From contig NZ_JARGER010000034.1 of assembly GCF_029210375.1 (NCBI RefSeq), positions 1-64,000 on the forward strand: a stretch of 64,000 nucleotides of DNA, given 5' to 3'. Shown here one piece after another: positions 42,632 through 51,661 of this stretch. Position 1 is the stretch's first letter; each line of letters opens with the position of its first letter. The notes beneath the pieces were generated by a model that worked only from the letters and a program-made list of their open reading frames with translations, made no database searches and had not been told where the DNA came from. Source of the stretch: Nocardioides sp. YIM 152315 (lineage in GTDB: Bacteria > Actinomycetota > Actinomycetes > Propionibacteriales > Nocardioidaceae). Position numbers and translations under genes: made by a program.

Positions 42632-43425
42632 TTCGACGCCGGGGGCAGCAGCCGCTGCGACGCCTCGTGGGCGCCGAGGACGAGCCGGGCCCGGTCGGTG
42701 CCGCTGCGGACCTCCACCGCCTTCGCGTTGCCCGCGGCGACCTGGACGGGTCCGTCCCCGAGGGCGGCGAGGGCCTGGCGGGCGACGTCGTCGGGCTCGG
42801 AGACGTGGAGGCCGGGGAGGTCGAAGGACAGCCCGGCGCGCTCCATCGCCGGCGTCCGGGTCACGCCGAGCACGAACTCCAGCACGTCGACGTCGTGGTC
42901 GCGCATCTCCACCCAGAGCCCCTCGGCGAAGATCCGGCAGAACGCCTTGACCGCGGCGTAGATCGAGATCTGTGCCGAGCCCAGGAAGCCCGCGAGCGAG
43001 CCCACCAGCAGCAGGCCGCCGCGACGGCGCTCCTTCATCGGCTCCCCGAAGTGCCGCACGAGCGCAAGCTGGGCGGTGATGTTGAGGTCGATGACCTGCT
43101 GGAAGCGGTCGAGGTCGCCGGTGACGAACTCGTGGCCGTAGGTGTTGGCGCCGGCGTTGAAGACCAGCAGCCCGACCTCGAGCCCGTCGGTGACCTCGGC
43201 GATGCGCTTGAGGGCGTCGACGTCGGTCAGGTCGACGGCGAGGGTGCGCACCTCGGCGCCCAGCGCTCGCGCGGCCGCCGCCGTCTCCTCGAGCGGCTCG
43301 GGCTTGCGTGCGAGCAGCACCAGGTTCAGCCCGGCGCTCGCGAGCTGGGTGGCGAACGATGCCCCGACCCCCTCGGAGCCGCCGGCGATCACCGCCCAGG
43401 GTCCGTGGCGTTCGACGTCGATCAC
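42628..43425 (-). CDS. SDR-family dehydrogenase
   Basis: 265 residues. The cofactor loop is AGGSEGVGASFATQLA, with NAGAN, SLAGF and YAAVKAF giving the Asn/Ser/Tyr/Lys tetrad. It resembles the 17beta-HSD12/SDR12 type, with a C-terminal extension. The GTG start at 43425 overlaps the preceding stop (GTGA). Being within the kshA operon suggests action on a steroid hydroxyl or keto group. Confidence 0.82.
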   Translation of the reverse strand: MIDVERHGPWAVIAGGSEGVGASFATQLASAGLNLVLLARKPEPLEETAAAARALGAEVRTLAVDLTDVDALKRIAEVTDGLEVGLLVFNAGANTYGHEFVTGDLDRFQQVIDLNITAQLALVRHFGEPMKERRRGGLLLVGSLAGFLGSAQISIYAAVKAFCRIFAEGLWVEMRDHDVDVLEFVLGVTRTPAMERAGLSFDLPGLHVSEPDDVARQALAALGDGPVQVAAGNAKAVEVRSGTDRARLVLGAHEASQRLLPPASK

Positions 43426-43742
43426 GCGTGGGTCACCTCGTGCTCGGGATTCTCGGGGTTGGTCGGGAGCGGGTCGTCGTCCTGCACGGGGAGCTCCCCG
43501 CGCACGGCCGCGGCCCGGATGCTCTCGCGCAGTGCCTGGCAGCCGGGGAAGGCCGCGCTGTTCGGGCCCGAACCGGGGCTCGAGGCGCGGCGCTCGAGGC
43601 AGCGCTGCACGGCGTCGTCGTGCCACTGCACGCTGGTCTGCTCCCAGCTGCTCTTGCGCGCCTCGACCCCGGCCCCGCACGTCGTACAGACGACCGGCGT
43701 CATCGGACCGTCGGCCAGACGGTTGTCGGGGCGGACCGCCAT
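43422..43742 (-). CDS. Small CxxC protein next to KshA
   Basis: 106 residues. VVCTTCGAGVEARKSSWEQTSVQWHDDAVQRC near the N-terminus (landmarks only: a CxxC pair and a third Cys) is followed by a Cys in FPGCQALRESI and an acidic, Pro-rich tail. Similar small proteins accompany ketosteroid hydroxylases in other actinomycetes as I recall. It could be an electron carrier or zinc protein, but has no full ferredoxin motif. It starts on the last base of the kshA stop (TGATG), so it is made together with KshA. Confidence 0.65.
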   Translation of the reverse strand: MAVRPDNRLADGPMTPVVCTTCGAGVEARKSSWEQTSVQWHDDAVQRCLERRASSPGSGPNSAAFPGCQALRESIRAAAVRGELPVQDDDPLPTNPENPEHEVTHA

Positions 43743-44899
43743 CAGACCGGCTGACCGCTCGCGTCGGCGCTCTTGCGGGCGAGGTTGTCCTCGACCTCCT
43801 GGCGCCAGGCCTCGTTGGGACGGGTGGTGTCGATCTCGAACTCGAAGCGCTCGGTCATCTCGGGCGTCACGTCCGCGGCGTCGACGTAGAACTGCTCGTA
43901 CCAGCGACGCAGCTGGTAGACCGGCCCGTCCTCCTCGCACAGCAGCGGGTTGTCGATCCGGGCCTTGTTCTTCCAGATCTGCACGTCCTGCTCGAAGCCG
44001 AGCCGGATGAAGTCGCCCTGCTTGCGGGCCATCGCCTCGGCCTGCTCGTCGTCGACGCCCGGCTGCTTCTTGACGATGACGCCGTACTGGAGCACGAAGG
44101 AGTTGTTGTCGATCGGGTAGTGGCAGTTGATCAGCACGCTCGGGACGTCGTGGTCCTCGTAGTGGTAGACGAGGTCGTCGATCATGAAGGACGGACCGTG
44201 GTACGACGCGACCGAGCTGTTGCCCAGCGTCACCGGCGCGCCACCGCCGTCCCGCTTCGGCCGGATGTCCTCGCGGCCCACGCCCTTCATGTACTGCGTG
44301 GCGGTGTGGCCCTCGAAGACGTTCGAGAAGTACGTCGGGAAGGAGTAGTGGACGTAGAAGAAGTGCGCCATGTCGACGACGTTGTCGACGATCTCGCGGC
44401 AGTTGGCGCCCTCGATCGTGGTGGAGTACCAGACCCAGTCGGTCCACTCCGGGTCGGCGTACCCCGCGATGCGGGGGATCGTGACGTCCTCCGGCGGCGG
44501 CTTGCCCTCCGGGTCGTTCCAGACGAAGAGCATGCCGTCCTGGATCAGCGTCGGCCAGGCCTGGGTGCGGGCGCGCAGCGGGACGCGCCGGGCGTACGGG
44601 ATCTGCTTGCAGCGGCCGTCGCCGCCCCAGCGCCAGTCGTGGAATGGGCACGCGATCTCGTTGCCCTTGACGGTGCCCTGCGAGAGGTCGCCGCCCATGT
44701 GGCGGCAGTAGGCGTCGAGCACGCTGACCTTGCCGTCCTCGCCCGCGAAGACCACGAGCTTCTGGCCGAAGGCGTTGACCTGGTGCGGCTTGCCGTCACA
44801 GAAGTCCCGCTCGAGGCCGAGGCAGTGCCAGCCCCGCGCGAACCTCGTGGGGGCGGCCTCCGCCTCGATCTGGCGGACCTCGTCCTTGGCGACGCTCAT
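43742..44899 (-). CDS. kshA: 3-ketosteroid 9alpha-hydroxylase oxygenase KshA
   Basis: 385 residues of the Rieske oxygenase family. The Rieske 2Fe-2S ligands are Cys 65/His 67 (YCRHMGGD) and Cys 84/His 87 (CPFHDWRW). The mononuclear iron site follows, with His 179 and His 184 in DMAHFFYVH. It hydroxylates C9 of 3-ketosteroids, which with KstD opens ring B. The ATG at 44899 follows GGAGGAGCAG. It heads a long minus-strand operon and is divergent from an HsaA-type gene. Its reductase KshB is encoded at 50551. Confidence 0.94.
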   Translation of the reverse strand: MSVAKDEVRQIEAEAAPTRFARGWHCLGLERDFCDGKPHQVNAFGQKLVVFAGEDGKVSVLDAYCRHMGGDLSQGTVKGNEIACPFHDWRWGGDGRCKQIPYARRVPLRARTQAWPTLIQDGMLFVWNDPEGKPPPEDVTIPRIAGYADPEWTDWVWYSTTIEGANCREIVDNVVDMAHFFYVHYSFPTYFSNVFEGHTATQYMKGVGREDIRPKRDGGGAPVTLGNSSVASYHGPSFMIDDLVYHYEDHDVPSVLINCHYPIDNNSFVLQYGVIVKKQPGVDDEQAEAMARKQGDFIRLGFEQDVQIWKNKARIDNPLLCEEDGPVYQLRRWYEQFYVDAADVTPEMTERFEFEIDTTRPNEAWRQEVEDNLARKSADASGQPV

Positions 44900-45068
44900 C
44901 TGCTCCTCCGTTCCTGCATCCGGCGGGCGGTCTCGACGGGCCTCCGGCCGACGGTGTTCCGGGCGTTGCGGCGAGTCTCGGCCTCCGCGCCGCGCCGGGA
45001 GCGGTGCGGTCCCACTCAGCGGAAGGTCGCGGATCGTCGCGCGGATCGGGAGGCGCATCCTCGCAGGC

Positions 45069-46247
45069 ATGACCACCCCCGCCCAGACCGACACGGTGCT
45101 CGACCGCGTGCGTCCGCTGCTGCCGACGATCGCCGGGCGGGCCGCCGAGGCCGACGAGACCCGCCGGGTGCCGGAGCCGACGATCGCCGAGCTCACCGCC
45201 GCGGGTGTCTTCCGCATGCTCCAGCCGAAGCGGTACGGCGGAGCCGAGGCGCACCCGGTCGAGTTCTTCGAGGTCGTGCGTGCACTCTCCGGTGCCTGCG
45301 GCTCGACGGGCTGGGTCGCCTCGGTGCTCGGGGTGCATCCCTGGCAGGTGGCGCTCTTCGAGGAGCAGGCCCAGGACGAGGTCTGGTCGGCGGACCCCGA
45401 CGTCCTGATCTCCTCGGCGTACGCGCCGATCGGCCGGCTGGTGCGTGAGGGCGGCGCCTACCGGCTGAGCGGACGCTGGAGCTTCTCCTCGGGCTGCGAC
45501 CACGCCGGCTGGGCGCTGCTCGGCGCGCTGGCGCCGCCGGAGGCCGGCGGCCACCCGGAGTTCGTCACCCTGCTCGTCCCGCGCCGCGACTACCGGGTGA
45601 TCGACGTGTGGGACACCGTCGGGCTGCGCGGCACCGGAAGCAACGACGTCGAGGTCGACGACGCGCTCGTGCCGGCGCACCGGGTGCTGCGCAACGCCGA
45701 GCACAGCCGGCTCACCGGGCCGGGCCAGCAGGTCAATCCCGGGCCGCTCTACCGCATCCCGTTCGGCGCGGTCTTCAGCAGCGCCATCACCTCCCCGATC
45801 GTCGGTGCGGTCGCTGGCTGCCTGGACGACTACGTCGCCGCCATGCAGCACCGGACCCGCGGCAGCCTCGGCGGCGGCCGGTTCGCCGAGGACCAGTTCG
45901 CGCAGGTCGCGCTGGCGCGCGCGGCCAGCGAGGTGGATGCCGCCGTCCTCCAGATGGAGCGGAACCTGCGCGAGCTGGTCACCTGCGCGACGGACGGGGA
46001 GATCCCCTTCGAGCTGCGGCTGCGCACGCGGCGCGACCAGGTGCGGGCGACCGAGCGAACCCTCGAGGCGGTCGACCTGCTGTTCAAGACCGCGGGCGGT
46101 CACTCCCTGCGCCGGGGCAACACCATCGAGCGAGCCTGGCGCGACGCCCACGCAGGCTCGGTGCACGTCGCTAACGACGTCGAGCGCGCGCTGGCGTCCT
46201 ACGGCCGCGGGCTCTTCGGGCTCGACGTCGAGGAGACGCTCCTGTGA
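45069..46247 (+). CDS. HsaA-type flavin-dependent monooxygenase, copy 1
   Basis: 392 residues of the acyl-CoA-dehydrogenase-fold monooxygenase group. Landmarks are MLQPKRYGGAEAHPVEFFE, GSTGWVASVLGVHPW, SGRWSFSSGCDHAGW and LRGTGSNDVEV. The enzyme uses reduced flavin from a partner such as HsaB to hydroxylate a phenolic ring. It is paralogous to the gene at 51662 that lies next to hsaC. Being divergent from kshA, this copy may hydroxylate a different intermediate. No acyl-CoA dehydrogenase catalytic base is apparent. Confidence 0.85.
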   Translation: MTTPAQTDTVLDRVRPLLPTIAGRAAEADETRRVPEPTIAELTAAGVFRMLQPKRYGGAEAHPVEFFEVVRALSGACGSTGWVASVLGVHPWQVALFEEQAQDEVWSADPDVLISSAYAPIGRLVREGGAYRLSGRWSFSSGCDHAGWALLGALAPPEAGGHPEFVTLLVPRRDYRVIDVWDTVGLRGTGSNDVEVDDALVPAHRVLRNAEHSRLTGPGQQVNPGPLYRIPFGAVFSSAITSPIVGAVAGCLDDYVAAMQHRTRGSLGGGRFAEDQFAQVALARAASEVDAAVLQMERNLRELVTCATDGEIPFELRLRTRRDQVRATERTLEAVDLLFKTAGGHSLRRGNTIERAWRDAHAGSVHVANDVERALASYGRGLFGLDVEETLL

Positions 46248-46367
46248 CGCGCGGCCGTCATCGAGCAGAATGAATTTCAGATTCCGTCTTCCCCTCGCGC
46301 TGATCGACGGATAGTGTGGCGTCCGCCGTCATCTAGAATTCGTTTCAGTTTTGCTCCGGAGGATGCC

Positions 46368-47174
46368 ATGACCGTCGCCCGTGTCGAGACACCCGACCGC
46401 CAGGATGTCCCGGTGTCGATGGTCGAGCGGATGACCCTCATCCTCGACGCGTTCCCCGGGCCGTCCGCCCGGCTCACGCTCGAGGACGTCGCCCGGATCA
46501 CCCACCTCCCGCGCTCCACCGCCCACCGCATCCTCGACCAGCTGCTGAAGGTGAGCTGGCTGGAGCACTCGAGCTTCGGCTACAGCCTCGGGCCGCGCGC
46601 GCTCCACCTCGGCGGCGTCGCCGACGACACCTCCGAACTGCGCGCGGTCGCCTCCACCCACCTGCACACCCTGATGCTGCGCACCGGGCTGACGGTGCAC
46701 CTCGGGGTGCTCGACGAGGGCCGGATCCACTACCTCGACAAGATCGGCGCTCGCTTCGCGACCTCCGTCCCCTCGAGGGTCGGCGGATACGCGCCCGCGC
46801 ACTGCACCGCCCTGGGTCGCGCGATGCTCGCGTGGCTGCCACCCGAGGAGGTCGACGAGCGGGTGGGGGAGGACCTGCGCGCGATGACCGGCAACACCGT
46901 GGCCGATCGCCGCGCCCTGCACCACGAGCTCACCCGCGTGCGCGGCCGGCACGGCATCGCGCTCGAGCGCAGCGAGTGCTTCGACGACATCGCCTGCGTG
47001 GCCGCCGCGATCCGCGCTCCGGAGGGCCCGATCGGGGCGATCTCGCTGGTCGGCGACTCGAGCACGCCGCTGGAGCGCGTCGCCCCGCTCGTCCTGGACG
47101 CGGCACGACAGGTCACGCTCGAGCTCTTCCCTGACTTCGACAGCCGCCGGGGCCGGGCGCTGCGGTCGGTCTGA
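46368..47174 (+). CDS. IclR-family transcriptional regulator
   Basis: 268 residues. The winged helix-turn-helix is at about residues 20-80 (LTLEDVARITHLPRSTAHRILDQLLKVSWLEH), followed by the IclR effector domain (LHTLMLRTGLTVHLGVLDEGRIHYLDKIGARF; GYAPAHCTALGRAMLAWLP; DDIACVAAAI). The start follows TCCGGAGGATGCC. It is the only full regulator inside the steroid block and is a candidate to bind the CCGGT-centred palindromes. The 120 bases upstream include an AT-rich patch with repeated TTTCAG, possibly its own operator. Confidence 0.88.
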   Translation: MTVARVETPDRQDVPVSMVERMTLILDAFPGPSARLTLEDVARITHLPRSTAHRILDQLLKVSWLEHSSFGYSLGPRALHLGGVADDTSELRAVASTHLHTLMLRTGLTVHLGVLDEGRIHYLDKIGARFATSVPSRVGGYAPAHCTALGRAMLAWLPPEEVDERVGEDLRAMTGNTVADRRALHHELTRVRGRHGIALERSECFDDIACVAAAIRAPEGPIGAISLVGDSSTPLERVAPLVLDAARQVTLELFPDFDSRRGRALRSV

Positions 47175-47317
47175 CCCGGCCGGTCCACCCGGTGACGCCT
47201 GCCCGCCCGGGTCCGCCGCTCCGGCGGTTCTCGCCGTCGTGGGCGGTCAGCCCCTCACCGCCGGCGTTGCCTGTCGATCGCAACCACGATCCGACCCGCC
47301 GTGCCCGTCCCGGCGTC

Positions 47318-47866
47318 TCAGCCCCAGTGGTCTCCCCAGCCCCACAGGCTCGGCGCCTGGGTGCTGTGCGCGTCCTCGATGCCGAAGCGGCCGCGGAAGA
47401 AGAGCATCGGCCGCTCGTCGGCCGGGTCGGTCTCCAGCTCGAGGACGCGACCGATCACCACGTCGTGGTCACCGGCCACGTGCACGTCCTCGACCTGCGC
47501 GTGCACCCGCAGCAGCGAGCCGCGGAGCGACGGGGTGCCCCATCGCGACTCCACCCAGTCGAGGTCGTCGAACTTGCGGCCGCGGCTGGACCCGAAGCGC
47601 TGGCACAGCTCGTCCTGGTCCTCGCCGAGCACGTTGACGGTGAACCGGCCCGAGCGGCGGATGCCCGGCCAGGCGCGGCCACGGTGGTCGGCGCAGAAGA
47701 GCACCAGCGGCGGCTCGAGCGACACCGAGGCGAAGGACTGGCAGGCGAATCCGAGCGGCCCGTCGTCGTACCCGGTCACCACCGTCACGCCGGTCGCGAA
47801 GGAGCCCATCGCGCGGCGCATGTCGGCGGGCGACGGCGGGCTCACTACCGCGGTCGTGTCGATCAT
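47318..47866 (-). CDS. hsaB: Flavin reductase HsaB
   Basis: 182 residues of the flavin-reductase (FMN-binding split barrel) family. MRRAMGSFATGVTVVTG is the typical start, CQSFASVSLEPPLVLFC the flavin-binding core, and GDHDVVIGRVLELE the late motif. It supplies reduced flavin to the HsaA-type monooxygenases. It is alone on the minus strand, divergent from hsaD across a 121-base region holding a regulatory palindrome. Confidence 0.9.
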   Translation of the reverse strand: MIDTTAVVSPPSPADMRRAMGSFATGVTVVTGYDDGPLGFACQSFASVSLEPPLVLFCADHRGRAWPGIRRSGRFTVNVLGEDQDELCQRFGSSRGRKFDDLDWVESRWGTPSLRGSLLRVHAQVEDVHVAGDHDVVIGRVLELETDPADERPMLFFRGRFGIEDAHSTQAPSLWGWGDHWG

Positions 47867-47929
47867 GGCACGGACGGTACGGCGCGTCGGCCGCCCGGGC
47901 CGCGACGATCCCGGTCAGCGGTCCGGCGA

Positions 47930-47946
47930 TTCCCGGTCATCGGGAT
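47930..47946. promoter_or_regulatory. CCGGTCATCGGGA motif between hsaB and hsaD
   Basis: TTCCCGGTCATCGGGAT, an imperfect palindrome in the divergent promoter region, with a half-site ATCCCGGTCAGCGG about 20 bases to the left. It resembles the sites at 39225 and 51583. Confidence 0.6.
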
Positions 47947-47987
47947 GCCGGGCGGTGCCGCCGGATGCCGGTTCCTACCGTGACCGC

Positions 47988-48881
47988 GTGAGTGCGACGA
48001 CCAGCGCCCCGAGTGGCCCCGAGCTGACCCACGACGGCACCCTGCGCGAGCTGCCCACGACCGACGGGGTGCTGCGCTACCACGAGGCCGGCGACCCGGC
48101 GGCGCCACCGCTGCTGCTCCTGCACGGCTCCGGGCCGGGTGTCACCGGCTGGCGCAACTTCGGCGAGAACCTGCCGCTCCTCGCGCAGCACTTCCGCTGC
48201 CTCGTGCTGGAGTTCCCGGGGTTCGGCGTCAGTGACGCCACCGACCAGCACCCGATGGCCGCGGCACTGCCGGCCGTGGATCGGTTCCTGGACGGTCTGC
48301 GCCTGGACCGCGTCGACGTGATCGGCAACTCGATGGGCGGCGTCGTCGCGACCCGGTTCGCGGTCGCCCAGCCCGAGCGGGTGCGTCGGATGGTCACGGT
48401 CGGCGGCATGGGGCGCGCGATCTTCAGCCCGTCGCCGGGGGAGGGCCTGAACCTGCTCATGGAGTTCACCGAGGCCCCGAGCCGCGAGCGGCTCGTGGAG
48501 TGGCTGAACTCGATGGTCCACGACCGGTCGCTGGTGACCGAGGAGCTCATCGAGCAGCGCTGGGCGCAGGCGATCGAGCCGAGCACGCTGGCGGCCGCGC
48601 GCCGGATGTACAGCCGCCCCGCCCTGGAGGGCATGAGCAGGGCGGCCGAGTCGTCCCCGGAGCCGCCGTACTGGGCGATGCTGCACCGGATCCGCGCACG
48701 CACGCTCCTCACCTGGGGTCGCGACGACCGGGTCAGCCCGCTCGACATGGCGCTGGTGCCGATGCGGACGATCCCCGACGTCGAGCTGCACGTGCTGCCC
48801 AACTGCGGGCACTGGGCGATGATCGAGCAGAAGTCCGCCTGGGAGGCGGTCGTGCTCGCCTTCCTGACGAGGGAGGACTGA
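47988..48881 (+). CDS. hsaD: 4,5:9,10-diseco steroid hydrolase HsaD
   Basis: 297 residues, a meta-cleavage-product alpha/beta hydrolase. The oxyanion loop is LLHGSGPGVTGWRN, with nucleophile Ser 115 in GNSMGG, Asp 247 region in GRDDRVSPLDM, and His 275 in NCGHWAMIE. These match the triad of the HsaD/BphD family. It hydrolyses the C-C bond of the ring-cleaved product, giving the HsaE substrate and the remaining CD-ring acid. It starts at a GTG and leads the plus-strand operon hsaD-kstD-kshB. Confidence 0.93.
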   Translation: MSATTSAPSGPELTHDGTLRELPTTDGVLRYHEAGDPAAPPLLLLHGSGPGVTGWRNFGENLPLLAQHFRCLVLEFPGFGVSDATDQHPMAAALPAVDRFLDGLRLDRVDVIGNSMGGVVATRFAVAQPERVRRMVTVGGMGRAIFSPSPGEGLNLLMEFTEAPSRERLVEWLNSMVHDRSLVTEELIEQRWAQAIEPSTLAAARRMYSRPALEGMSRAAESSPEPPYWAMLHRIRARTLLTWGRDDRVSPLDMALVPMRTIPDVELHVLPNCGHWAMIEQKSAWEAVVLAFLTRED

Positions 48882-48883
48882 CC

Positions 48884-50548
48884 ATGACCGAGACCGGCAC
48901 CGGGTGGGACGACGAGGTCGACTTCCTGGTCGTGGGCTCCGGCGGCGGCGGGATGACCGCCGCTCTGGCCGCCCACGACGCCGGCCTCTCCACGCTGATC
49001 GTGGAGAAGGCCGCGATGTATGGCGGCAGCACCGGCATCTCCGGCGGCGGCATCTGGATCCCGAACAACCCCACGCTGCGCAAGGCCGGGCACGACGACA
49101 GCCGGGAGTCGATCCGGCGCTATCTCGACGCGCTGACCGAGGGCAAGGTGGCCCCGGCCCGCCTCGACACCTACGTCGACCAGGGCCCGGCGGCCATGGA
49201 GCTGCTGGCCCGGAGTCGGTGGTGGAAGCTCGCCTGGACCAAGGGCTACGCCGACTACCACCCCGAGTACGAGGGCGGCCGCCCGCGCGGCCGGTCGGTC
49301 GAGCCCCGGCCGTTCGACACGCGCAAGCTCGGCGAGGACGAGCGCTTCCAACGTCCCAACAGCATGAAGGGCCCGCTGGGCCTGTGGATCACCGCCGCCG
49401 ACTACCGCGACCTCGCCATGGTCAAGCGCACCTGGCGCGGCCGGTGGAAGTCGGTCGTGGCGGCCTGGCGGGTCTCCTCCAACGTGATCCGGCGTCGTCA
49501 CATGGCCACCGGCGGCCGGGCCCTGGTGGCACGCCTGCGGATGGCCCTCAAGGACGCCGGGGTCCCGCTGTGGCTGCGCACGCCGATGACCGCCCTGGTC
49601 GTCGAGGGTGACCGGGTCGCCGGCATCGAGGTTGCGCGCGACGGCGGCACCGCCCGGATCCGCGGCCGCTACGGCGTGCTGCTGGCCTGCGGTGGCTTCG
49701 ACCACGACCCCGAGCTGCGCGAGGCGCACCTGCCCGAGGGCGCCCGCGCCGACCACAGCCTGGGCGCCCGGGAGAACACCGGCGACGGCATCGTCGAGGG
49801 CCAGCGGCTGGGCGCCGCGGTCGACTTCATGGACGACGCCTGGTGGATGCCGAGCGTCGAGCACCCCAGCGGCGCGACGATCCCGCTGGTCTCCGAGCGT
49901 GCGATCCCGGGCCAGGTGATCGTGTCGACCGACGGCCGCCGATTCACCAACGAGGCCTCGCCGTACGTCAACTTCGTCCACGACCAGCTCGAGGGCAAGC
50001 ACGTGGAGGCCTGGTGTGTCATGGACTCCCGGGCCCGGTCGCGCTACCCGTTCGCGCAGATCCTGCCGGGCGCGCCCTTCCCGAGGTCGTTCTACGAGGC
50101 CCGCCTGGTGCACCGGGCCGACGACCTGCGCGAGCTCGCCCGGGCGATCGGCGTCCACGAGGACAACCTGGTCGCCACGGTCGATCGCTTCAACGGGTTC
50201 GCTCGCTCGGGCGTCGACGAGGACTTCGGCCGCGGCACCTCGGCGTACGACCACTACTACGGCGACCCCAACCTGACGAACCCCAACCTCGACGTCATCG
50301 ACAAGGCGCCGTTCTACGCGATCCGCATCGAGATCGGCGACCTGGGCACCAAGGGTGGACTGGTGTGCGACGAGCACGGGCGGGTGCTGCGCCAGGACGG
50401 GTCCGTCATCGACGGCCTGTACGCGACCGGCAACGCGAGCGCGTCGGTGATGGCCAACGAGTACGCCGGGCCGGGAGCGACGATCGGCCCCTCGATCGTG
50501 TTCGGGTACGTCGCCGCGCGACATGCGGCCGCCGGGCGGGTCGACTGA
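48884..50548 (+). CDS. kstD: 3-ketosteroid-Delta1-dehydrogenase KstD
   Basis: 554 residues. The FAD motif DFLVVGSGGGGMTAALAA is followed by GGSTGISGGGIWIPNN, with a C-terminal GLYATGNASASVMANEYAGPGATIGPSIVFGY-type loop (landmark at about residues 510-545). The conserved tyrosines near the substrate pocket (SAYDHYYGDP) also match. It introduces the C1-C2 double bond in 3-ketosteroids, which with KshA triggers ring B opening. It is two bases after hsaD and two bases before kshB, so is tightly cotranscribed. Confidence 0.92.
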   Translation: MTETGTGWDDEVDFLVVGSGGGGMTAALAAHDAGLSTLIVEKAAMYGGSTGISGGGIWIPNNPTLRKAGHDDSRESIRRYLDALTEGKVAPARLDTYVDQGPAAMELLARSRWWKLAWTKGYADYHPEYEGGRPRGRSVEPRPFDTRKLGEDERFQRPNSMKGPLGLWITAADYRDLAMVKRTWRGRWKSVVAAWRVSSNVIRRRHMATGGRALVARLRMALKDAGVPLWLRTPMTALVVEGDRVAGIEVARDGGTARIRGRYGVLLACGGFDHDPELREAHLPEGARADHSLGARENTGDGIVEGQRLGAAVDFMDDAWWMPSVEHPSGATIPLVSERAIPGQVIVSTDGRRFTNEASPYVNFVHDQLEGKHVEAWCVMDSRARSRYPFAQILPGAPFPRSFYEARLVHRADDLRELARAIGVHEDNLVATVDRFNGFARSGVDEDFGRGTSAYDHYYGDPNLTNPNLDVIDKAPFYAIRIEIGDLGTKGGLVCDEHGRVLRQDGSVIDGLYATGNASASVMANEYAGPGATIGPSIVFGYVAARHAAAGRVD

Positions 50549-50550
50549 GC

Positions 50551-51573
50551 ATGGCCACGGTGCGCGTCGTCGAGGTGGTCGCGGAGACCACCGAGGCCCA
50601 CACCCTCGTCCTCGAGCCGACCGACGGCGGTCGCTGGGACTACCGGCCCGGTCAGTTCCTCACGGTGCGGGTGCCCTCGCAGCGGCCCGGCGGCGCCGCC
50701 CGCTGCTACTCGCTCTGCTCCTCGCCGGTGCACGACGACCGGCTCAAGGTGACGGTCAAGCGGACCCGCGAGGGCTATGCGTCCAACTGGCTGTGCGACC
50801 ACGTGGTCGCGGGTGACGAGCTGGAGGTGCTGCCCCCGGCCGGGACCTTCGTGCCCCGCGACCTGGACGCCGACTTCCTGCTCCTGGCGGGCGGCAGCGG
50901 CATCACGCCGGTGCTGTCCATCCTCAAGTCCGCCCTGCACTCCGGCTCCGGCCAGGTGGTGCTGGTCTACGCCAACCGCGACGAGTCCTCGGTGATCTTC
51001 CGGGACGCGCTGGTGGACCTGGCCGGGGCGTTCCCCGGGCGGCTCGCGATCGTGCACTGGCTGGAGTCGGTGCAGGGCCTGCCGACCGAGGCCGGCGTGC
51101 GGGCGCTGGTGGCGCCGTACGCCGACCGCGACGCCTTCGTCTGCGGCCCCGGGCCGTTCATGGACCTCGCGGGGCGGGTGCTCGCCGACCTCGGGGTGCC
51201 GCGCGAGCGGCTGCACCAGGAGGTCTTCACGTCGTTGGAGGGGGATCCCTTCGCCGCCGTACCCGTGCTGCCCGCGGACGGCGCCGTCGACGGCGAGCCG
51301 GCAGAGCTGGTGGTCGAGCTCGACGGCGGAGTCACCACCCACCCGTGGCCGGCCGGAGCGAAGCTCCTCGACGTGCTCCTCGCCGCCGGGGTGCAGGCGC
51401 CGTTCTCCTGTCGCGAGGGTGCCTGCAGTGCCTGCGCCTGCGTGCTCCAGGAGGGCACCGTCGAGCTCGAGCACAACGAGGTCCTCGACGACGCCGACCT
51501 CGCCGACGGGCTCATCCTGTCGTGCCAGGCCCGGGCCACCTCGCCGGTGGTCAAGGTGTCCTACGACGCCTGA
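50551..51573 (+). CDS. kshB: 3-ketosteroid 9alpha-hydroxylase reductase KshB
   Basis: 340 residues in the order FAD domain (RCYSLCSSP), NAD domain (LLLAGGSGITPVLSIL; VCGPGPFMD) and C-terminal plant-type 2Fe-2S ferredoxin domain (CREGACSACAC followed by a later Cys in LSCQA). It moves electrons from NADH to the Rieske centre of KshA. This is the standard KshB architecture and length. It lies in the hsaD-kstD-kshB run, away from kshA but in the same cluster. Confidence 0.93.
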   Translation: MATVRVVEVVAETTEAHTLVLEPTDGGRWDYRPGQFLTVRVPSQRPGGAARCYSLCSSPVHDDRLKVTVKRTREGYASNWLCDHVVAGDELEVLPPAGTFVPRDLDADFLLLAGGSGITPVLSILKSALHSGSGQVVLVYANRDESSVIFRDALVDLAGAFPGRLAIVHWLESVQGLPTEAGVRALVAPYADRDAFVCGPGPFMDLAGRVLADLGVPRERLHQEVFTSLEGDPFAAVPVLPADGAVDGEPAELVVELDGGVTTHPWPAGAKLLDVLLAAGVQAPFSCREGACSACACVLQEGTVELEHNEVLDDADLADGLILSCQARATSPVVKVSYDA

Positions 51574-51582
51574 GCCCGATCC

Positions 51583-51599
51583 TTCCCGGTGACCGGGAA
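51583..51599. promoter_or_regulatory. Perfect palindrome upstream of hsaA
   Basis: TTCCCGGTGACCGGGAA: 8-base arms around one central base, 62 bases before the hsaA start, in the only sizeable gap of this operon. Relatives occur at 47930 and 39225. Confidence 0.65.
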
Positions 51600-51661
51600 C
51601 CTCCCGGCGCCGGTGTCGCGTCCGGTGCCACGGTGGGGCCCACGCTGTTTCAGGAGGCCCT

